Assembly: GCA_030682835.1 (NCBI GenBank)
Contig: JAUXNG010000096.1
Location: 1-59,192, forward strand
DNA from: Hydrogenophaga sp.
Lineage (GTDB): Bacteria > Pseudomonadota > Gammaproteobacteria > Burkholderiales > Burkholderiaceae_C
Reading direction: 5' to 3'
Length of the DNA stretch: 59,192 nucleotides
Position 1 is the first letter of the stretch. Every line of letters begins with the position of its first letter. Of the stretch, positions 28,810 through 38,339 are shown piece after piece. The notes under the pieces are model-generated. The model was not told where the DNA came from, did not search any database, and saw nothing but the letters and a program-made list of their open reading frames with translations. The translations under genes were made by a program, and so were the position numbers.

Positions 28810-29517
28810 TCAGAAACGGAAGCTGGAGGGCTCGGGGAAGTTCCGCAGGCGGGGGGCCACGGTGTCCCAGGGCTGGGCCGTCTGGAACGAGGCGTCGGCC
28901 ACGCGCGTGACCACGGTGGCTCGCATCATGGGCTCGTGGCCTGCGATGGCGACCAGCCGGCCGCCGGGTGCCAGCAGTGCCAGCAGGGCCGGGGGAATCT
29001 CGGCCACCGAACCGCTCAGCACGATGGCGTCAAACGGGGCTTCGGACTTGCAGGCGGCGAAGTCGCTGGCGGCGGCATCGGCGGTGCGCACATCGGCGTT
29101 GGTGATGCCGGCCTTGCGCAGGTTCTCACGGGCGAAGCGGGCCAGCTCCGGGTCGATCTCGATCGACACCACGCGCTGGGCCAGGCTGGCCAGCAGCGCG
29201 GCCATGTAGCCGCTGCCGGTGCCGACTTCGAGCACCTTGTCCGACGGGGTGAGCTGCAGGTCCTGCAGCATGCGGGCTTCGACCTTGGGCGACAGCATGG
29301 CCTTGCCTTCCACGGCGGGCTGGGTCAGCGGGAGCTCCATGTCGGCAAAGGCCAGCGATTCGTGTGCCGGGGGCACGAAGGCTTCGCGGCGCACCTCGGC
29401 GAGCAGGGCGAGCACGTTCGCGTCGAGCACTTCCCAGGGGCGGATCTGCTGCTCGATCATGTTGAAGCGGGCCTGGGCGTGGCTCAGGGCGGTGGCTGGG
29501 GCGGTCTGCGTGGTCAT
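28810..29517 (-). CDS. pcm: Protein-L-isoaspartate O-methyltransferase-like protein
   Basis: A 235-residue SAM-dependent methyltransferase of the PCMT family. It starts with FNMIEQQIRPWEVLD, has the SAM-binding VLEVGTGSGYMAALLAS and the later LLAPGGRLVAI. Classical Pcm repairs isoaspartyl residues in aged proteins. Members next to tolC form a separate branch, and their substrate has not been settled. The FVPPAHESLAFAD segment resembles the substrate-loop region of the family. It is 42 bases downstream of the RND pump gene. Confidence 0.88.
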   Translation of the reverse strand: MTTQTAPATALSHAQARFNMIEQQIRPWEVLDANVLALLAEVRREAFVPPAHESLAFADMELPLTQPAVEGKAMLSPKVEARMLQDLQLTPSDKVLEVGTGSGYMAALLASLAQRVVSIEIDPELARFARENLRKAGITNADVRTADAAASDFAACKSEAPFDAIVLSGSVAEIPPALLALLAPGGRLVAIAGHEPMMRATVVTRVADASFQTAQPWDTVAPRLRNFPEPSSFRF

Positions 29518-29559
29518 GTTGAATACTCCGGTGGGTATATTAGCCGATCTGTTTCCATT

Positions 29560-32500
29560 TTACTGAGCGGCCCCCAGGGGCTCGCTGACGGCGGCTGCGG
29601 CGGGGTCGCCTGGGTGGGGCTTGCCGAATCGGCGCTTCAGCCACTGCGCCAGATCGTCCATGTAGCAGTACACCACGGGCACCACCACCAGCGTGAGCAG
29701 CGATGAGGTGATGACGCCGCCAATGACGGCCTGCCCCATGGGTGCGCGCTGCTCCGAGCCCTCGGTGAGCGCGAAAGCCAGCGGCACCATGCCGAAGACC
29801 ATGGCCAGCGTGGTCATGAGGATGGGGCGCAGCCGCACCCGCGCGGCCATCTGCAGGGCGCTCTCGCGGTCCAGGGGCGCGGCGCCGGCCAGGCCGTTGC
29901 GGGCGCGGATGGCAAAGTCCACCAGCAGGATGGCGTTCTTGGTGACCAGCCCCATGAGCAGCACGATGCCAATCACCGAGAACATGCTCAGGGTGGAGCC
30001 GAACATGAGCAGGGTGAGTACCACGCCGATGAGCGTGAGCGGCAGCGAGGTCATGAGCGCCAGCGGCTGCAGGAAGCTCTGGAACTGGCTGGCCAGGATC
30101 ATGTAGATGAAGATCACGGCCAGCGCCAGTGCCGAGACGGCGTAGCCGAAGGATTCCTGCAGGTTCTTGGTGGAGCCGCCGAACTCGTAGCGGTAGCCGG
30201 GCGGCAGGCTGGTGCCGTCGAGCACCTGGCGGATCTCGGCCGACACCTCGCCGGCCGAGCGGCCGTACACGTTGGCGTTGATGGCCACTTCGCGGTTCAG
30301 GTTGCGCCGGTTAATCTGGTTCGGGCCGGTGGATTCGACCACCTCGGCCACCTGGACGAGCCGCACCACGCGGGCCGTGCCGTCGGGGGCGCTGCCGACC
30401 ACGAAGGGCAGTTGCGCCAGGTCACTGGTGCGGGCGCGCTCTGCCGGCGCGAGCCGCACATTCACGTCGTAGCTTTCGCCGTCCTGTGCGCGCCAGTTGC
30501 CCACGGTCTGCCCCGCCACCAGTGTCCGCAGGCTGCTGGCCACGGCACCGACGTTGAGCCCGGCGTCCGACGCGATGTCGCGCCGCAGCCGCACGTCCAC
30601 TGTGGGCTTGTCGGGCTTCACGCTGGCGTCGAGGTCGACCAGGCCGACGATGGGGCGGATGCGCTCCATCACCTGGGCGGTGAGCCGCTCCAGCTCGGCC
30701 AGGTCATCTCCCTGCAGCGAGAACTCGATCTGCTTGTTGCCGCCCACCGGGTCGAGCAGGCCGGCGTGCGTGACGGTGATGCCCGGCACGCTGCGCAGTC
30801 GCTCGCGCAGCCGGGCCGACATGGCGTCGGCGCTGAGGCTGCGTTCGGCCCGGTCCACCAGGCGCACGTAGACGCTGGCGTAGATGGTGCCCTGCGCGTT
30901 GCCGGTGTTGATGGTGGTCAGGGTGTATTTCACTTCCGGGAATTCGCGCAGCACCGCTTCCACCTGGCGCGCCTTGGCCTCGGTGGTCTGCAGGGATGAA
31001 CCCACGGGGGTATGGAAGCTGAGCTGGGTTTCCGAGAAGTCGGCCTTGGGCACGAACTCCGTGCCCAGCAGCGGCACGATGAAGATGCTGCCTACGAAGG
31101 TGGCCAGTGCCAGCGCCATGGTGGCCAGCTTGTGCTTGAGTGACCAGCGCAGGGCGCCCTGGTAGGCCTCGGTCATGTCGTCCTGGCGGCGGTCGAACCA
31201 GGCTGTGACGCGGCCTATTGACTTGTCGTAGAGCGTGCGTGGGGCGCCGTGCCGGCCGTGTTTCTCGATCTCGGGGTCGTGCCACACCGACGACAGCATG
31301 GGGTCGAGCGTGAAGCTCACGAACATGGAGATAAGCACCGCGGCCACCATGGTGATCCCGAACTCGTGGAAGAACTTGCCGATGATGCCGCCCATGAAGC
31401 CGATGGGCAGGAACACCGCGACGATGGACAGTGTGGTGGCGAGCACGGCCAGCCCGATTTCCTGCGTGCCGTCCATGGCGGCGTCAAAGGGCGTCTTGCC
31501 CATCTGCACATGGCGCACGATGTTTTCGCGCACCACGATGGCGTCGTCGATCAGCAGGCCTACCGACAGCGTGAGCGCCATCAGCGTGATCATGTTGATG
31601 GTGAAGCCGAACAGGTACATGAAGAAGAAGGTGCCGATCAGCGCGATGGGCAGCGTCAGGCCGGTGATCACGGTGGAGCGCCACGAGTTCAGGAACAGGA
31701 ACACGATCAGCACCGTGAGCGCGGCGCCCTCGATCAGCGTGCGGCGCACGTTGTCCACCGACACGCGGATGGGCCGTGAACCGTCTGCCACCGGCTCCAG
31801 GCGCATGCCGGGTGGCAGTTCGGCGCGCAGCGCCTCCACCGCGGCTTTCAGGCCGTCGGTGACGGCAATCGTGTTTTCGTCCTGCGCCTTCTGCACCTGC
31901 AACAGCAGCGTGCGCTGGCCGTTGTAGAGAGCCAGGCTTTCCACCTCCAGGGTGGCGTCGCTGATGGCCGCCACCTGCCCCAGGCGCACCGGGCTGCCGC
32001 CGCGGCGGGCCACGATGATCTGCTCGAAGTCCTGCGGCTGTTGCAGGCGCGAGAGCACCTGCACCACGCGGTCGCGCTCGCCGCTCTTGAGCGTGCCCAC
32101 CGGCAGGTCCTGGTTTTCACTGCGCACGGCGGCCGTCACCTGGTCTGCCGTGACGCCGAGCGCCTCCATGGCGCCCGGGTCCAGGTCGATGTTGATGGCG
32201 CGGCGCGTGCCGCCCACCAGCGTCACCGAGCCGACACCGCGCACGTTTTCAAGGCGCTTCTTCAGCGTCTGTTCGGCCCAGGTGGTGAGCTCCACCGCCG
32301 AAGGCGCACGACCGGATGTGGTTTCAGGGGCCAGAGCCACCGACCAGATCGAGCGGGCCGCCGGGTCGAAACGCAGCACCCGCGGTTCTTTCACTTCGGT
32401 GCGGAAGGCCGGGCGCAGGATGGCTATCTTTTCGCGCACGTCCTCGGCGGCCTTGCGCCCGTCGATGTGCAGCTGGAATTCGATGATGACGACCGACTGG

Positions 32501-32760
32501 CCTTCGTAGCTGCGCGAGCTCAGGGTGTTCACGCCGGCGATGGCGTTGACCGCTTCCTCGACCTTCTTCGTGACTTCGGATTCCACGATCTCGGGCGACG
32601 CGCCCGGGTACTCGGTGGTCACCACCACGACCGGGAAGTCGATATTGGGGAATTGGTCGATCTGCAGACGGTTGAACGAGAACAGGCCAAGCACCACGAA
32701 GGCCAGCATCACCATGGTGGCGAAGACCGGGTTACGCAGCGAAATCTGGGTGAACCACAT
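29560..32760 (-). CDS. RND efflux transporter, AcrB/HAE1 family
   Basis: A 1066-residue inner-membrane RND pump with twelve membrane helices and two large periplasmic loops. It starts MWFTQISLRNPVFATMVMLA and shows the helix-4 proton-relay acidic pair in LLIDDAIVVRENI, VFLPIGFMGGIIGKFF and, in the second half, LLMGLVTKNAILLVDFA. It should export drugs or solvents from the periplasm with the membrane fusion protein and TolC encoded beside it. The substrate range is not predictable. The MFP gene is 10 bases upstream. Confidence 0.95.
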   Translation of the reverse strand: MWFTQISLRNPVFATMVMLAFVVLGLFSFNRLQIDQFPNIDFPVVVVTTEYPGASPEIVESEVTKKVEEAVNAIAGVNTLSSRSYEGQSVVIIEFQLHIDGRKAAEDVREKIAILRPAFRTEVKEPRVLRFDPAARSIWSVALAPETTSGRAPSAVELTTWAEQTLKKRLENVRGVGSVTLVGGTRRAINIDLDPGAMEALGVTADQVTAAVRSENQDLPVGTLKSGERDRVVQVLSRLQQPQDFEQIIVARRGGSPVRLGQVAAISDATLEVESLALYNGQRTLLLQVQKAQDENTIAVTDGLKAAVEALRAELPPGMRLEPVADGSRPIRVSVDNVRRTLIEGAALTVLIVFLFLNSWRSTVITGLTLPIALIGTFFFMYLFGFTINMITLMALTLSVGLLIDDAIVVRENIVRHVQMGKTPFDAAMDGTQEIGLAVLATTLSIVAVFLPIGFMGGIIGKFFHEFGITMVAAVLISMFVSFTLDPMLSSVWHDPEIEKHGRHGAPRTLYDKSIGRVTAWFDRRQDDMTEAYQGALRWSLKHKLATMALALATFVGSIFIVPLLGTEFVPKADFSETQLSFHTPVGSSLQTTEAKARQVEAVLREFPEVKYTLTTINTGNAQGTIYASVYVRLVDRAERSLSADAMSARLRERLRSVPGITVTHAGLLDPVGGNKQIEFSLQGDDLAELERLTAQVMERIRPIVGLVDLDASVKPDKPTVDVRLRRDIASDAGLNVGAVASSLRTLVAGQTVGNWRAQDGESYDVNVRLAPAERARTSDLAQLPFVVGSAPDGTARVVRLVQVAEVVESTGPNQINRRNLNREVAINANVYGRSAGEVSAEIRQVLDGTSLPPGYRYEFGGSTKNLQESFGYAVSALALAVIFIYMILASQFQSFLQPLALMTSLPLTLIGVVLTLLMFGSTLSMFSVIGIVLLMGLVTKNAILLVDFAIRARNGLAGAAPLDRESALQMAARVRLRPILMTTLAMVFGMVPLAFALTEGSEQRAPMGQAVIGGVITSSLLTLVVVPVVYCYMDDLAQWLKRRFGKPHPGDPAAAAVSEPLGAAQ

Positions 32761-32770
32761 GGTGCGGCTC

Positions 32771-33973
32771 TCAGTGGGCGGTGGTGGCGGGAGCGGCCGG
32801 CAAGCCGGCCTGAGGCGCGGCGTTCGAGCCCGTTGCGTCCAGTCGCACCGCCGTGCCCTCGCGGATCAGCCCCGCCTGTGCGCGCAGCAGCACCGTGCCC
32901 ACGGGTATGCCGTCCAGCGCCACCATCGGTTCGCGGCCCAGCAGACCTTGTGCACCCGGCTGCACCGTCTGGTGTTGCACCACGCCGTCGCGCAGCAGCT
33001 GCACATAGGGCTGGGGCTTGTCGTTGCGCACCACGGTGAGCGGTGCGGCGGGCGCCTGCAGCTGTCCCGTGACGATCTGGCCCTGGGCAAACAGGCCCTG
33101 GCGCATGCCGGGCACGGCCGGCACCTTCAGATAGACCAGCACGCTGCGGCTGCCCGCCTGCACGCTCGGGTTGATGCGGGCCACGGTGGCCGATACCGGC
33201 TCCGGCAGGCCCTCCACGAAGAGGCGCACCGCCTGGCCGGGGTTCACGGCGCTGGCATCGCCCGGGGCCAGGGCGGCTTCCAGCTCGAAGGCCGAGAGGT
33301 CGACAATCTCCAGCAGCCGGGCGTCCACGCCCACGCGTTCGCCGTTCTGCACCAGTCGCGCCGAGACCAGCCCCGACAGCGGGGCGCGCAGCGTGGTGTC
33401 GTCCAGTGCCTTGCGCGCGATGTCGAGCGCCGCCAGGGCTGCCTGGTGGTTGGCTTCGGCGCCCGCAAGGCTGGCCACGGCCGTGTCCAGCGCCGTGCCG
33501 GAAATGAAGCCCTGGCGCACCAGCGCCTGGTTGTTGTCCAGCGTGCGCTGCGCAATGCTCACCTGCGATTGCGCAGCCTGGGCCTGCTGGGTGGCCTGGC
33601 GCACGCGGGCCTGGGCTTCCGTGCTGTCGATGCGGGCCAGCACCTCGCCGGCGCGCACGGCATCGCCCTCGCGCTTGTTCAGCCCCTGCACCTCACCGGC
33701 GACGCGGGCCTTGACGGCCGCGGTCTGCACGGCCTTCAGCGAGCCCGACACCGCCACCGTGCGTGAGAGCGTGAGCAGCTGCACCGGTACCACGTCCTGC
33801 CCGGTCAGTTCGTAAACCGGCGCCTGCTGCAGCGCCTGCGCCGCGGCGTTGGCGGCGTTCTGCTGCGCCTGGCGTTTGCCGAGTGCGCGTACCACGCCGA
33901 ATGCCAGTGCCAGCGCCACCAGGGCCAGCAGCAACCAGGTGATCCAGCGGGCACGGGGGCGGGGCGTGTTCAT
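32771..33973 (-). CDS. Membrane fusion protein of RND efflux pump
   Basis: A 400-residue periplasmic adaptor. It has an N-terminal signal anchor (WITWLLLALVALALAFGVV), a split biotinyl-lipoyl domain (VSGSLKAVQTAAVKARVAGE and LRAPLSGLVSARLVQNGERV), a coiled-coil hairpin between them and beta-barrel domains after. There is no lipobox cysteine near the start, so it is probably membrane-anchored rather than lipidated. It lies between the TetR gene (28 bases upstream) and the pump gene (10 bases downstream). Confidence 0.94.
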   Translation of the reverse strand: MNTPRPRARWITWLLLALVALALAFGVVRALGKRQAQQNAANAAAQALQQAPVYELTGQDVVPVQLLTLSRTVAVSGSLKAVQTAAVKARVAGEVQGLNKREGDAVRAGEVLARIDSTEAQARVRQATQQAQAAQSQVSIAQRTLDNNQALVRQGFISGTALDTAVASLAGAEANHQAALAALDIARKALDDTTLRAPLSGLVSARLVQNGERVGVDARLLEIVDLSAFELEAALAPGDASAVNPGQAVRLFVEGLPEPVSATVARINPSVQAGSRSVLVYLKVPAVPGMRQGLFAQGQIVTGQLQAPAAPLTVVRNDKPQPYVQLLRDGVVQHQTVQPGAQGLLGREPMVALDGIPVGTVLLRAQAGLIREGTAVRLDATGSNAAPQAGLPAAPATTAH

Positions 33974-34001
33974 GGGGTGTCGGTGTTACGAGGAGGAGGA
34001 A

Positions 34002-34700
34002 TCAGGTCGAGCGTGCGGCGGGGTTCACCAGCATGCCGCCCAGCAGCAGGCTCACCTGGCTGTCGATGAACTCGACCGGGTCGAGCTGCTGCGAGGGCGG
34101 GCAGCACGGCGCCATGGAGTGCTTCCACATGAGCAGGAAGATCATGGGGGCGATCAGGCTGTAGACCGCGTATTCCATGTGCAGGGGGCGGAACTCGCCG
34201 CGGTCCATGCCGCGCTGCAGCACACGGCGCAGCAGGTCGTGGCCGGGGCCGATCACCTCCTGCTGGTAGAAGGCGGCGATCTCGGGAAACATGCCGGCCT
34301 CGCTCATCACCAGCTTGGTGATGCCCGAGGCGGCCGTCATGCCGATGCGTTCCCACCAGCTGTGCATGCAGTAGCGCAGCAGCTCGGCGCTGTTGCCTTC
34401 AAATCGGGTCAGCTCGTCGTTCCATTCGCCAAAACGGCCGGCAATGGTTTCGCGCACCACGGCCTTGAACAATTCTTCCTTGCTGGGGAAATACAGAAAC
34501 AGGGTGCCTTTGGAAACGCCGGCCCGGGCGGCCACTTCGTCCACACGGGTGGCGGCGAAACCCTTCTCGACGAACAGCGCGAGCGCCGCGTCCACCAGCT
34601 CACCGGGCCGCGCTTCCTTGCGGCGAGCGCGCCGCTGCTTCTGCTCGGTGGCAGCCGCGGGTTCGCCCGGCGCGAGGGGTTGAAGAGGATCGGGCGTCAT
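34002..34700 (-). CDS. TetR-family transcriptional regulator of the efflux operon
   Basis: A 232-residue repressor-type protein. The N-terminal helix-turn-helix is clear: LVDAALALFVEKGFAATRVD followed by VSKGTLFLYFPSKEELF. The C-terminal ligand domain is of the TetR_C_33/DUF2236-like type and not diagnostic. It is the first gene of the operon it probably controls, so repression would be autoregulatory. The ATG at 34700 gives a Lys/Arg-rich arm (QKQRRARRKEARPGE) before the HTH, which is plausible for DNA contact. Confidence 0.92.
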   Translation of the reverse strand: MTPDPLQPLAPGEPAAATEQKQRRARRKEARPGELVDAALALFVEKGFAATRVDEVAARAGVSKGTLFLYFPSKEELFKAVVRETIAGRFGEWNDELTRFEGNSAELLRYCMHSWWERIGMTAASGITKLVMSEAGMFPEIAAFYQQEVIGPGHDLLRRVLQRGMDRGEFRPLHMEYAVYSLIAPMIFLLMWKHSMAPCCPPSQQLDPVEFIDSQVSLLLGGMLVNPAARST

Positions 34701-34713
34701 GCCGGAAGGTTAA

Positions 34714-34727
34714 TGACCATTGGGTTA
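34714..34727. promoter_or_regulatory. Candidate TetR operator
   Basis: An imperfect inverted repeat TGACC-ATTG-GGTTA lies 14 bases before the TetR gene start, with AT-rich sequence around it, unlike the GC-rich surroundings. It is in the right place for an autoregulatory operator. The match is short, so the call is tentative. Confidence 0.4.
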
Positions 34728-34791
34728 GTAATGTAGCCGATGGTATACCCCCGTGCGTATGTGTGTCGCGCTCGCGCGACGACGCCTGCGT

Positions 34792-36267
34792 TCAGTCCAG
34801 TCGGATGCCGATGCGGCTGATGCGCCCGGCCTCCATTTCGCGCACGCTGATCTCGGCCGTGCCCAGCAGGGCGCAGTCGCCCACCACCGGGGGGCGGTTC
34901 AGTTCGTCGCGCAGCCAGTCACCGACCGGGCGTTTCGCATCGTCAGGACCCGGCAGGCCGTAGAAATCGCACAGGCTGTCCAGCGGAATGTCGGCGCTGA
35001 GCACGAAATCGCCGAACACCTGGCGCGCGTGCTCGGTGTCGTCCAGGTCGGGCAGCACCATGCCGAGCCGCTTGGCGCTCCAGGCGATGGTGGAGCCCTG
35101 CAGCAGGAGCGAGGTGAGCACCACCACGAAGGCCACGTTGAAGAAGGTCTGCGCGCCGGGCAGGCCCGCCATCACCGGGAACACCGCCAGCACGATGGGC
35201 ACCGCGCCACGAAGGCCCACCCACGAGATGAAAGCGATCTCGCGCGGCTTGAAGCGCAGCGGCGCCAGGCAGAGCCACACCGACAGCGGTCGCGCCACCA
35301 GCATCAGCACCAGCGACACCCCGAGCGCCGGCCACAGCGTGCGCAGCAACTCGCTGGGCGTCACCAGCAGGCCCAGCAGCAGGAACATGCCCGCCTGCGA
35401 CAGCCAGGCGTAGCCGTCCATGGCCGAGAGCGAGGCCCGTACCTGGCGCCTTGCGCGGTTGCCCACCACCACGCCCATGATGTAGACCGCCAGGAAGCCC
35501 GAGCCGCCGAACCAGGTGGTGAAGGCAAACACCGCCAGCCCGCCCGACACCACCAGCAGAGCCCGGATGCCACCGCCGCCGTCAACGCTGCGGCCCACCC
35601 GCTTGAGCAGCTCTGCCAGTGCCCAGCCGCAGCCCAGTCCCAGCAGCGTGCCCCACCCAAACTGTTGCAGCAGCGAGAGCAGCACATCCCCGGCGGTCAG
35701 GGCGCCACTGCCTGCGGCGGCCAGGGCGATGGCGATGAAGGTGAGCGTGAGGTAGACCGCCATCGGGTCGTTCATGCCCGACTCGATTTCCAGCGTGGCC
35801 GCCACCCGCTCGTTCAGCCGCACGCCCGAAGACTTCAGCAGAGAGAACACCGCCGCGGCGTCGGTCGATCCCACGATCGCCCCCACCAGCAGGGCCAGGG
35901 GCCAGGAAAGATCGAGCAGCCAGTGCGCCGCCGCGCCCGTGATGGCGGTGCAGATCAGCACCCCGGCGGTGGCCAGCAGCAGCGAAGGCCGCAGGCCCGT
36001 GCGAAACGTGTTGATGTGGGTGCGCAGCCCGCCGTCCAGCAGGATCACCGCCAGCGCCACGTTGCCCACCCAGAAGCTCAGCCGGAAATCGTCAAACGCC
36101 AGCCCGCCGGGGCCGTCCTCCCCTGCGAGGCTGCCCACCAGCAGAAACACCAGAAGGAACGAAAACCCGATGCGCGCCGACAGCACCCCGGCCAGCACGC
36201 TGATGAACACCAGCGAGGCAGCGGCCAGCAGGGGAAGAGAGAGGAAATCGAGCGAAAGAGCGGGCAT
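34792..36267 (-). CDS. Potassium/proton antiporter, NhaP2/CvrA type
   Basis: A 491-residue monovalent cation:proton antiporter 1 family protein with about 12-13 membrane helices. The transport core shows VGAIVGSTDAAAVFSLL and LEIESGMNDPMAVYLT, with the acidic residues needed for cation exchange. The cytoplasmic tail (about 400-491) contains a C-terminal regulatory region ending EMEAGRISRIGIRL. NhaP2/CvrA exports K+ in exchange for H+ and limits osmotic or K+ stress. It is shorter than E. coli CvrA (578), mainly in the tail. Divergent from the unknown secreted protein gene. Confidence 0.9.
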   Translation of the reverse strand: MPALSLDFLSLPLLAAASLVFISVLAGVLSARIGFSFLLVFLLVGSLAGEDGPGGLAFDDFRLSFWVGNVALAVILLDGGLRTHINTFRTGLRPSLLLATAGVLICTAITGAAAHWLLDLSWPLALLVGAIVGSTDAAAVFSLLKSSGVRLNERVAATLEIESGMNDPMAVYLTLTFIAIALAAAGSGALTAGDVLLSLLQQFGWGTLLGLGCGWALAELLKRVGRSVDGGGGIRALLVVSGGLAVFAFTTWFGGSGFLAVYIMGVVVGNRARRQVRASLSAMDGYAWLSQAGMFLLLGLLVTPSELLRTLWPALGVSLVLMLVARPLSVWLCLAPLRFKPREIAFISWVGLRGAVPIVLAVFPVMAGLPGAQTFFNVAFVVVLTSLLLQGSTIAWSAKRLGMVLPDLDDTEHARQVFGDFVLSADIPLDSLCDFYGLPGPDDAKRPVGDWLRDELNRPPVVGDCALLGTAEISVREMEAGRISRIGIRLD

Positions 36268-36395
36268 GCTGGGAAGCTAACAGAATGTGCGCCTGTTGTT
36301 CGGCTCGCCGCGGCGCAGCCAGGGGCGTGCAGATTCGTCAAAATACGGGTGCCCGTACCTGAGCGCGTCAGGGATCACTTTTCAGGGTTCAGCTC

Positions 36396-36968
36396 ATGCA
36401 CCGACCGGTCATTGCCCTTCTTCTCTGGTTCGCGGCCTCGTTCGCCTGGGCCCAGACGCCCACGCCTGGTGAGCGCATCCGCAATGAATGGGTCGAGGTC
36501 CAGGTGCCGGCCACGCCCGGCTGGCGCCTGGCACCACCTTCACCGGGGCGCATCGCGCTGGCGCGGCCAGGTCGCGAGCCCGACGACAGCTTCGCTGGCT
36601 TTGCGCTGGTCTTTCGCATCGAGCAGCCGCGTGATCGCGAACATTTCCTGGAGATCGTCCGCACCGGCGCGGCCGCTGACACGCCGCCGCAGCGCTTCAC
36701 CGAACGCCAGGTCGACATCCGCCACGATGATGCTCGGAGTTCCTGGTGTGTGCGCCTCGCTGCCGTGCACGACGACCGGCAGGCCCGGCTGCGTTCGGGC
36801 GGCACCGGCACGCTCACGCTGCAGGCGCTCACGCTTTACTGCCTGCACCCGCGGGAGCCTGGTCTTGCGGTGGCAGTCGGTTTCTCCCACCGGGGGCTGG
36901 GTCTGCATCCGGATTTCGACACCGAGGCCGGGGCGTTCATCGACGCTGCCCGTATCCTGGATCGGTGA
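36396..36968 (+). CDS. Secreted protein of unknown function
   Basis: A 190-residue protein not recognised. It has a clear Sec signal peptide (MHRPVIALLLWFAASFAWA, cleavage after AWA). The mature part has no membrane helix and two cysteines (SSWCVRL and TLYCLHP) that could form a disulfide. It has a regular alternation of short strands, and the end DFDTEAGAFIDAARIL is helical. The periplasm is the likely location. It is a single gene between a divergent antiporter and a convergent gcdH, ending at a strong hairpin. Confidence 0.75.
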   Translation: MHRPVIALLLWFAASFAWAQTPTPGERIRNEWVEVQVPATPGWRLAPPSPGRIALARPGREPDDSFAGFALVFRIEQPRDREHFLEIVRTGAAADTPPQRFTERQVDIRHDDARSSWCVRLAAVHDDRQARLRSGGTGTLTLQALTLYCLHPREPGLAVAVGFSHRGLGLHPDFDTEAGAFIDAARILDR

Positions 36969-37006
36969 GCCAGGCGGGCTTGCTCTTCATTGGCCCAGCA
37001 GAAAGC

Positions 37007-37033
37007 AAAAGGGCTGCCAGTGGCAGCCCTTTT
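37007..37033. terminator. Bidirectional intrinsic terminator
   Basis: A perfect 12-bp stem AAAAGGGCTGCC / GGCAGCCCTTTT with a 3-nt loop between two convergent genes. It carries A and T runs on both sides, so it can end transcripts from either direction. Confidence 0.85.
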
Positions 37034-37054
37034 GGTGTGTAAAGGCGGCGCCGC

Positions 37055-38242
37055 TCAGTTCGAGAACGCTGCAATGCCGGTGATGGCCCGGCCCAAAATC
37101 AGTGCGTGCACGTCGTGCGTGCCTTCGTAGGTGTTGACCACTTCGAGGTTCACCAGGTGGCGGGCCACGCCGAACTCGTCGCTGATGCCGTTGCCACCCA
37201 TCATGTCGCGCGCCAGTCGGGCAATGTCCAGTGCCTTGCCGCAGCTGTTGCGCTTGAGGATGCTGGTGATCTCCACCGCGGCCGTGCCTTCGTCTTTCAT
37301 GCGGCCCAGGCGCAGGCAGCCCTGCAGGCCCAGGCTGATTTCGGTGAGCATGTCGGCCAGCTTTTTCTGGATGAGCTGGTTGGCGGCCAGCGGGCGGCCG
37401 AACTGCTGGCGGTCCATCACGTACTGGCGGGCGCGGAAGTAGCAGTCTTCGGCCGCACCCAGTGCACCCCAGGCAATACCGTAACGCGCGCTGTTGAGGC
37501 AGGTGAAGGGGCCTTTGAGGCCGCGCACGTCCGGGAAGGCGTTTTCTTCCGGCACAAACACCTCGTCCATCACGATCTCACCGGTGATGCTGGCGCGCAG
37601 GCCCACCTTGCTGTGGATCGCGGGGGCGCTCAGCCCCTTCCAGCCTTTCTCCAGGATGAAACCGCGGATCTGGCCGCCGTCGTCCTTGGCCCAGACCACG
37701 AACACGTCGGCAATCGGGCTGTTGGTGATCCACATCTTGGCGCCACTGAGCGAGTAGCCGCCGGGCACGGCCTTGGCGCGGGTGACCATGCTGCCGGGGT
37801 CGCTGCCGTGGTTGGGTTCGGTCAGGCCGAAGCAGCCGATCCACTCGCCGGTGGCGAGCCTGGGCAGGTACTTCTGCTTCTGCGCTTCGCTGCCGAACTC
37901 AAAAATGGGCACCATCACCAGCGAGCTCTGCACGCTCATCATGCTGCGGTAGCCGGAGTCCACGCGCTCCACTTCGCGCGCCACCAGGCCGTAGCACACG
38001 TAGTTCAGGCCACTGCCGCCGTACTGCTCGGGGATGGTGGGGCCGAGCAGGCCGAGTTCACCCATCTCGCGGAAGATGGACACGTCGGTGGTTTCATGGC
38101 GGAAGGCCTCCGTCACGCGGGGCAGCAGCTTTTCCTGGCAGTAGGCGCGCGCGGCGTCCTGCACCTGGCGCTCATCGTCGGTGAGCTGGCTGCTCAGGTG
38201 GAAGGGGTCTTCCCAGTTGAAGGTGTTTTTGTTCGAGGCCAT
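37055..38242 (-). CDS. gcdH: Glutaryl-CoA dehydrogenase
   Basis: A 395-residue acyl-CoA dehydrogenase that oxidises and decarboxylates glutaryl-CoA to crotonyl-CoA in lysine and tryptophan breakdown. It begins [18 protein letters not shown], has [17 protein letters not shown] and [20 protein letters not shown], and the catalytic Glu373 in [11 protein letters not shown]. These are the signatures of GcdH rather than of the other acyl-CoA dehydrogenases. It is divergent from a LysR regulator with a palindromic site between. Confidence 0.95.
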   Translation of the reverse strand: MASNKNTFNWEDPFHLSSQLTDDERQVQDAARAYCQEKLLPRVTEAFRHETTDVSIFREMGELGLLGPTIPEQYGGSGLNYVCYGLVAREVERVDSGYRSMMSVQSSLVMVPIFEFGSEAQKQKYLPRLATGEWIGCFGLTEPNHGSDPGSMVTRAKAVPGGYSLSGAKMWITNSPIADVFVVWAKDDGGQIRGFILEKGWKGLSAPAIHSKVGLRASITGEIVMDEVFVPEENAFPDVRGLKGPFTCLNSARYGIAWGALGAAEDCYFRARQYVMDRQQFGRPLAANQLIQKKLADMLTEISLGLQGCLRLGRMKDEGTAAVEITSILKRNSCGKALDIARLARDMMGGNGISDEFGVARHLVNLEVVNTYEGTHDVHALILGRAITGIAAFSN

Positions 38243-38303
38243 GAGGAGTCTCCGTTGAAGGGTTTGGCGGCGATTGTGGCGGCCTCATGAATAGCTGTCT
38301 AAT

Positions 38304-38324
38304 ATTGATTACCGATTGATCAAT
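38304..38324. promoter_or_regulatory. Candidate LysR operator between gcdH and its regulator
   Basis: ATTGAT (38304-38309) and ATCAAT (38319-38324) form an inverted repeat, and ATTGATCAAT (38315-38324) is a perfect 10-bp palindrome. It lies in the AT-rich centre of the divergent gap, just before the LysR gene start. LysR regulators usually bind such sites and control the divergent gene. Confidence 0.6.
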
Positions 38325-38339
38325 ACGTAAACCAGATTC

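Noticed and set aside
34753..37083. A 776-residue reading frame opposite the NhaP2-type antiporter gene
   Set aside because: It is rich in His, Gln, Arg and Pro without any domain and lies over the antiporter gene; a shadow frame.
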